DNA from: Sebastes aleutianus
Taxonomy: Eukaryota; Chordata; Actinopteri; Perciformes; Sebastidae
Assembly (NCBI GenBank): GCA_916700875.1
Contig: CAKAKS010000066.1
Coordinates: forward strand, 17,777,990 to 17,841,989
Direction: 5' to 3'
DNA length: 64,000 bases
Shown here: positions 59,591-64,000 of the stretch, one piece after another
Layout of the letters: each line of letters starts with the position of its first letter
Numbering within the stretch: the stretch's first letter is position 1
Translations under genes and position numbers: made by a program
The notes under the pieces: model-generated
Seen by the model: only the letters and a program-made list of their open reading frames with translations
Database searches by the model: none
What the model was told of the DNA's origin: nothing

Positions 59591-60968
59591 ATATTCAGTG
59601 TACCTTTAGATATTCATACAGAAAAACATCAACATATCTGGGAGTAGGGTTAGCCTGTGTTTGTGTGGAGGGGTTAACTTGAGGGATGACAGCTGAGTAG
59701 AAGTGTGATGTGACCCTGGAATTTTTTGCACATATGTGGTGTGTGTGTATGTGTTTTTTGGAGGGGTTGACGTGAGAGACGTTTCATAGATTTGTCTCTC
59801 CAGTCCCTCCTCTTTCGGGGCCTTGGGAGTCAGGGTTGCTGAGGGCAAAAATGCAAAAGCACGTGTGCATATCTGTGTGTGCGTGTGTGTGTGTGTGTAT
59901 TTGAGACTGAAGGGTTCACAACGCTACACTTCTTCGTGGGAGACCCCCCGTAATGCAATCGCTGACCCACACACACAAGCATGTGCAACACTGTAATGGC
60001 TGTCAGGGGGCCAGGGTGAAAGTAAACAAGGGCAGATAAGCAGTGATTCAGAAGGACGCCAGCTGCACATTCTAATCTCTTTACATTTTCTCTTTCTTCT
60101 ATTGAACTTTTATCTTATCTAGAGAGAGCGTCTTCTCCAAGCATTCCTTCTCAGCCTCCCTCCGTCCCTCTCTCCCTTTTTCCCCCTTGCTTTTGTACTA
60201 ACCTTACAAGCCACAGCATACCAATCCACATTGCACGGCCTAAAGGGAAAACACACTTTGATATGTTGTCATCTGCCGACCCAGAGAATGGAAAACTCAA
60301 AGCACGGGAATAGTAAGTTGTTTTGAAGTGTGGCTTTGATGCAGTTCATTAATTGTACATTAGGTTTAACCCCAATGTGTTGGAGACAACCTAGTAGGTA
60401 GAAAGAGGGCGCGCCACAAAGACAGGAAGATGAAGACAGCAAAAAAAAAAAGCGGATAAAGAGGTCTTCTCCTCTTTCTGACAGTAGAGTTGTCAACCAC
60501 AAGGGGGTTTGAGAGGACTAGGGGTGTTTGCAGGGGGTTATGGGTCAGCAAGCTGGGCAGACACCCTCCCCCAGGGCACCCACTGATCCACCATGGTAGA
60601 AGGCCTCAGCTCTCCACCACAAACAAACGCCAAGCTGTCTGAGCAACATGTCACTGAGCTTTTAATTGCTTGTTCCTGTCTCTCTCTCTCTTTCTCTCTT
60701 TCCCCCCTCCCCACCTTACTCAGCCACGCACACACCTCTTTCTCGATTATCGCTCTCCCCTTTTCCTCCGCACCTGTCCCCCCTTTTCTTTGTCTCCCTT
60801 GCCTCCCTATTTTCACTCCCTTTTGTTTCCTTTTTCTTTCTAATATTTCTTTCAATTTCAATTAAACTTGCTATATTTCCATAATGAAAAAAAAAAGATA
60901 AAAGACATACATTTTTACATCAAATCCCTCCCTTATTATATTTCTGTCTTTGAGCATATATTTCTCTC

Positions 60969-60990
60969 TCTGTGTGTGTGTGTGTGTGTG
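60969..60990. repeat. (GT)n microsatellite
   Basis: A short GT run about 150 bases before the 61141 exon. Confidence 0.9.
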
Positions 60991-61140
60991 GGAGTAATAT
61001 TGAAGGATGCTGGTTCCCAAACCCTCCATATGCCATAAGTAGTCTCTTACATCTTTTGTAGAAGCAACATATGACGAGAAATCTGTCCTCAGAGTTTTCA
61101 ATCGTCAATCTCAACTTTTTTTTCTTTCCTCTCCCTACAG

Positions 61141-61225
61141 CACTGTTGCAACTGGGTATCAAGTCCAGAGCCCCTGGACACGCCACTGGATCCCATGCTG
61201 CCAGACTGCCCCAGAGTCTCTGCAG
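61141..61225 (+). CDS. arb2a: arb2a/fam172a-like exon (LPDCPRVSAG segment)
   Basis: This exon is 85 bases: 28 codons plus the first base of a split glycine codon, so it enters in phase 0 and leaves in phase 1. It reads HCCNWVSSPEPLDTPLDPML, then PDCPRVSA(G), between CTACAG and GTATGG. The NCCNWV-SS-EPLDT...MLPDCPRVSAG block is strongly conserved in the family and lies just before the C-terminal stretch. The next exon should begin by completing the glycine and encode the terminal segment. I could not find it before 64000, so it is probably outside the window. Confidence 0.92.
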
Positions 61226-64000
61226 GTATGGAACAAACTCTGTATAAACACACTCCAGCAGTAATAACATTATCACCCAATATCTTCTTACAGCATTATC
61301 TGGATTGCTTTCGCTTTCCAAATACAGGAACTTGACTTGATTGATTTAAAAACAGTTGAAAAGTAGAGTACTGGCACACTAATTGTATAGGTCAAAATGT
61401 AACAGAGCTTCACATGCAGACAATAGGTGCTATGTCAGAGTTAGCTATCAAGTTTTTATTCTACACTGCAGTCGAAGGTGAAAAATGTAATCATTGTTGC
61501 ATCATGAGTAGTAAAGTTGGCAATCTCGGAAACCATGGGCTATCGGTCTGAAGACGGATAAGTCTCTGGGGGCAATGGGCTATATTTTTGGGGTTCCGAT
61601 GTCGCAAGCAGATATCTGGGCCAAGACTTCCTCTTCCGTGTGCTGCTTGTTGTTTACAGTCCGATTAGCAACTTGAAACGCAAGACTGGGGTTGGAGTTG
61701 AGAGACGACGTGTATGACCGGATTGTTTCACAAGTAGCCAGCTTACAAGCTAATTTTAAACCAATAAAAAGCTAAATCATCGTCCAACGATAGCCGGTGG
61801 GTTCCCAGACTGCATTTCGGCCAATGCGTTCCGTCTCTTTTGCTCTCCACTCGAACTGTTTACCTTCATTCACCAGAACGCTTCCAATGCCCAAATCTTG
61901 TCCCGTTGCCTACAGATTCCACATGTGAATGCAGAATCTATTGATAGAGATTAGTGATGTAGTAATAATTAAAACAGTGGGTTGAGTTTTGGCTGGTGAG
62001 TTTTACAGTCATAAAATGTACCATCACTACAGGTCCCTTTTTAAATGTCGCCTAAAAATGGGAGTAATCTCTCTAAGGTAAGTGAAATTAATTTATAGCA
62101 ATCATCTGCATAAATGACAGATGTGGAAAATACAAATGGATTCCTCAGTGTTTGTTTTACCTCTGTATACTGTATGTGTTCATCAGTGGAATATAGCAGT
62201 GCAGATAATCAGGGCTCAGTCAGTACAGTGTGGTGTGTATGTTGACTGTATTTGTTCTTGTGTGTCGGAGGTCTTAGTAGGGCTGATTGAGGAGGATAAT
62301 TGTCAGACAAACTGAGAAACTGAAGCAGTGGCAGATTATCTTGAAACACAAACACACACACAGAAACAGAGTCTGTCTCTCACACGCGATACAGAAACAT
62401 GCCGTTTGATTCCGTTTCTATTTTCGTCCGCTTTGTCGCGCCCTCTTTCTTTTTTTCATCATCCACTCTGTCTCCTATATTCATTAATCCTCTCCTGTGG
62501 TGTTTGGCTTCCTGTCCCCGTGCCCTCTCTGCAGTTGACTGGCCTTGATGATGTCATGGCCATCATGAGAATGTGTCCTTAATGTAGGATTAGGGATGAA
62601 AGCTGTAATCCTCGACATGACCGTTGATAAGAGATGATGATTGCAGTGTTGTTTGAAGAGTGACACACGACGCGGGCAATGCACACACGGGCGCGCACAC
62701 ACAGAAACAAAAGGAAAGTCTTAATATATCTGTTTAATGCACCTGTTTTTTACTCTATGTGTAAGTATTGATTGTTACACGTGTACACAGACACTCCATC
62801 ATCCCTCTGGCGGTACTGCCTTATGATTTAATTCTCTTCAGAGTCCCTCTGTGACACCATGGTGAATGTATAGGTCATCTTACACATGCTCCATGTGTTA
62901 GCGAATACATCTCCAACACTGCTATCTCATCTAGGCCACTAAAACACCATGTTCCACATGGAGCTGTGTGGGTGGGTGGCCTTAACATCTACCAGTGAAT
63001 CAGCTCCTTGAAATGTCATCTAGCCTTCAATACAACACCCCATACTGTATTTCATGTTCAAAATGTCAGTTTTTACCTTGATGTTTTACGTCTCTTCTCA
63101 GTGACCGCTGTCGGTCAAAAGACGGCGACCTTTGAGCCGAGATATGGCGGTCTGCTTTTTGACACTGTTGGCGTGCCTGGCGTCGTCCTATCACAGAGCT
63201 GTTTGACACAGCGTCCATCTGTATGTATGCACTATTGACTTGTGCTCTATTGACTTTTGCTACTTTAACCGAGCTGAATAGATCTGAGTCTCTGGCCTGT
63301 TAACGGAGCTGCCAACTCTTCTTGTCTCTGGGTCTTTTGGTGGCAGCTTCTGATGTCAAAGGTTGTATCAGTCGTCTTTGTGTCCTTGGCAGCCTGGCAG
63401 GTTCACAGGCAGCGGCCATTGTGGCGAGAGTCACAGCGGAGCAGCAGAGGTGACGAGGTTGAGAGAAGGTTGAGGGAAGGCTGTCAGGGCATCGTGGTTC
63501 AGCACTTCAATCGACACAGCTCCCAACAGTCACCTCTTCTGCTACTATGACTGCTGGGTTGCTATGGTACGAATATGTGTGTGTCTGTGTGTGTGTGTGT
63601 GTGTGTAGGTGGGGGTAACCAGGGTTGACCATAAAGTGTCTCAGCAACAGAGAACAGACCGGTGTTGTCATATGCAGACACACGCATCACAGTGTGAACC
63701 AGCGCTCTGGTGTGGAGCCAGGCTGAGCCAGGCCCGGGGCGACTGGGCTGCTGTGGAGAATGGCATGTGATCAGACACGCACACACTAAGATGTCTGAAG
63801 GCTTACAAAGTATTGGATGTGTGCTTAAATACAGGCGCTGGGACTGGTCAGGCAACATGATGGGAGAACTGGTTCAAGGACGAGTCTTGCCGTTTTCTAT
63901 CTCTGCGTCTGTTCTTCTCTCTCTCTCTCTCTCCTTACTTTCTCTATACATCCCCCTCCTCCACTTGCATTCTGCCTCCCTGTGTGGAGCAGTGATGATA
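61226..64000 (+). other. Start of the next intron (3' end outside window)
   Basis: Donor GTATGG at 61226. About 2.8 kb of intron follow with no recognisable exon. Contents are a CT-rich run near 63915, a (GT)n tract near 63571-63607, and otherwise unremarkable sequence. 61.5-62.06 kb has mixed composition suggesting an old repeat, but I could not define its ends. Confidence 0.65.
63571..63607. repeat. (GT)n microsatellite
   Basis: A GT run with one CT interruption near the start. Confidence 0.93.

Larger units (their letters stand above)
51773..61140 (+). other. Intron, about 9.4 kb
   Basis: Donor GTGAAT; acceptor after a long C/T tract ending CTACAG at 61135-61140. It contains a (CA)n tract near 52.34 kb, two same-orientation copies of a TGACTACRTTTACATG element (52.84 and 57.28 kb), a hAT-like element (53.83 kb), a decayed Myb/SANT transposon gene (56.3 kb), a GA tract at 55.53 kb, a (GT)n tract at 58.16 kb and a hAT-like element with a perfect target duplication (59.08 kb). 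No further exon was seen. Confidence 0.8.

Overview
This window looks like intron-rich chromosomal DNA from a ray-finned fish, probably a percomorph-type teleost. The reasons are a vertebrate gene split into small exons with GT-AG introns, many (CA)n, (CT)n and poly-C tracts, and many short non-autonomous DNA transposons (hAT-like, TTAA-site piggyBac-like, Harbinger-like, Tc1-like) of kinds common in fish introns. The species cannot be named from the sequence. There is no bacterial, plasmid or viral gene organisation.

Only one host gene is visible. Four exons on the plus strand (9116-9334, 21908-22027, 51656-51772, 61141-61225) join without a gap into 180 codons plus one base. They encode the central to C-terminal part of the Arb2-domain protein ARB2A/FAM172A or its close paralogue ARB2B/FAM172B. 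The 5' exons lie upstream of base 1 and the last coding exon or exons lie beyond base 64000. The exons carry a lysine/arginine-rich nuclear-localisation-like segment, the alpha/beta-hydrolase nucleophile elbow (AHSYGG), a following TDSAHN strand/loop, and the conserved LPDCPRVSAG segment. Everything else is intron: more than 9.1 kb, 12.6 kb, 29.6 kb, 9.4 kb and more than 2.7 kb.

Layout: 1-9115 is an intron with a foldback TTAA element (2.1-2.9 kb), two decayed minisatellites (5.1-5.5 and 6.0-6.2 kb) and a LINE-like 3' tail just before the first exon. 9335-21907 holds a piggyBac-like element nested in a hAT-like one (10.8-11.6 kb), two strong unique DR1 nuclear-receptor motifs (12.4 and 14.6 kb), a hAT-like element inside a Tc1-like one (17.3-18.4 kb) and a 669-bp element with a target duplication (19.3 kb). 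22028-51655 holds further hAT-like copies (24.9, 31.9, 43.3, 45.0, 50.4 kb), clustered TTAA elements (28.1-29.1 kb) and several stretches that resemble conserved non-coding enhancers. 51773-61140 holds two copies of a TGACTACRTTTACATG element, a decayed Myb/SANT transposon gene and a hAT-like element with a perfect target duplication (59.1 kb).

The most interesting pattern is regulatory. A dispersed hAT-like element family carries a perfect DR1 nuclear-receptor site (AGGTCA-N-AGGTCA) in four copies and a one-mismatch version in a fifth. A canonical DR1 also occurs in non-repeat sequence. In vertebrates ARB2A lies next to NR2F1 (COUP-TFI), a DR1-binding receptor, so the introns could carry NR2F1-responsive sites. 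That link is inference. I found no wholly new gene system.
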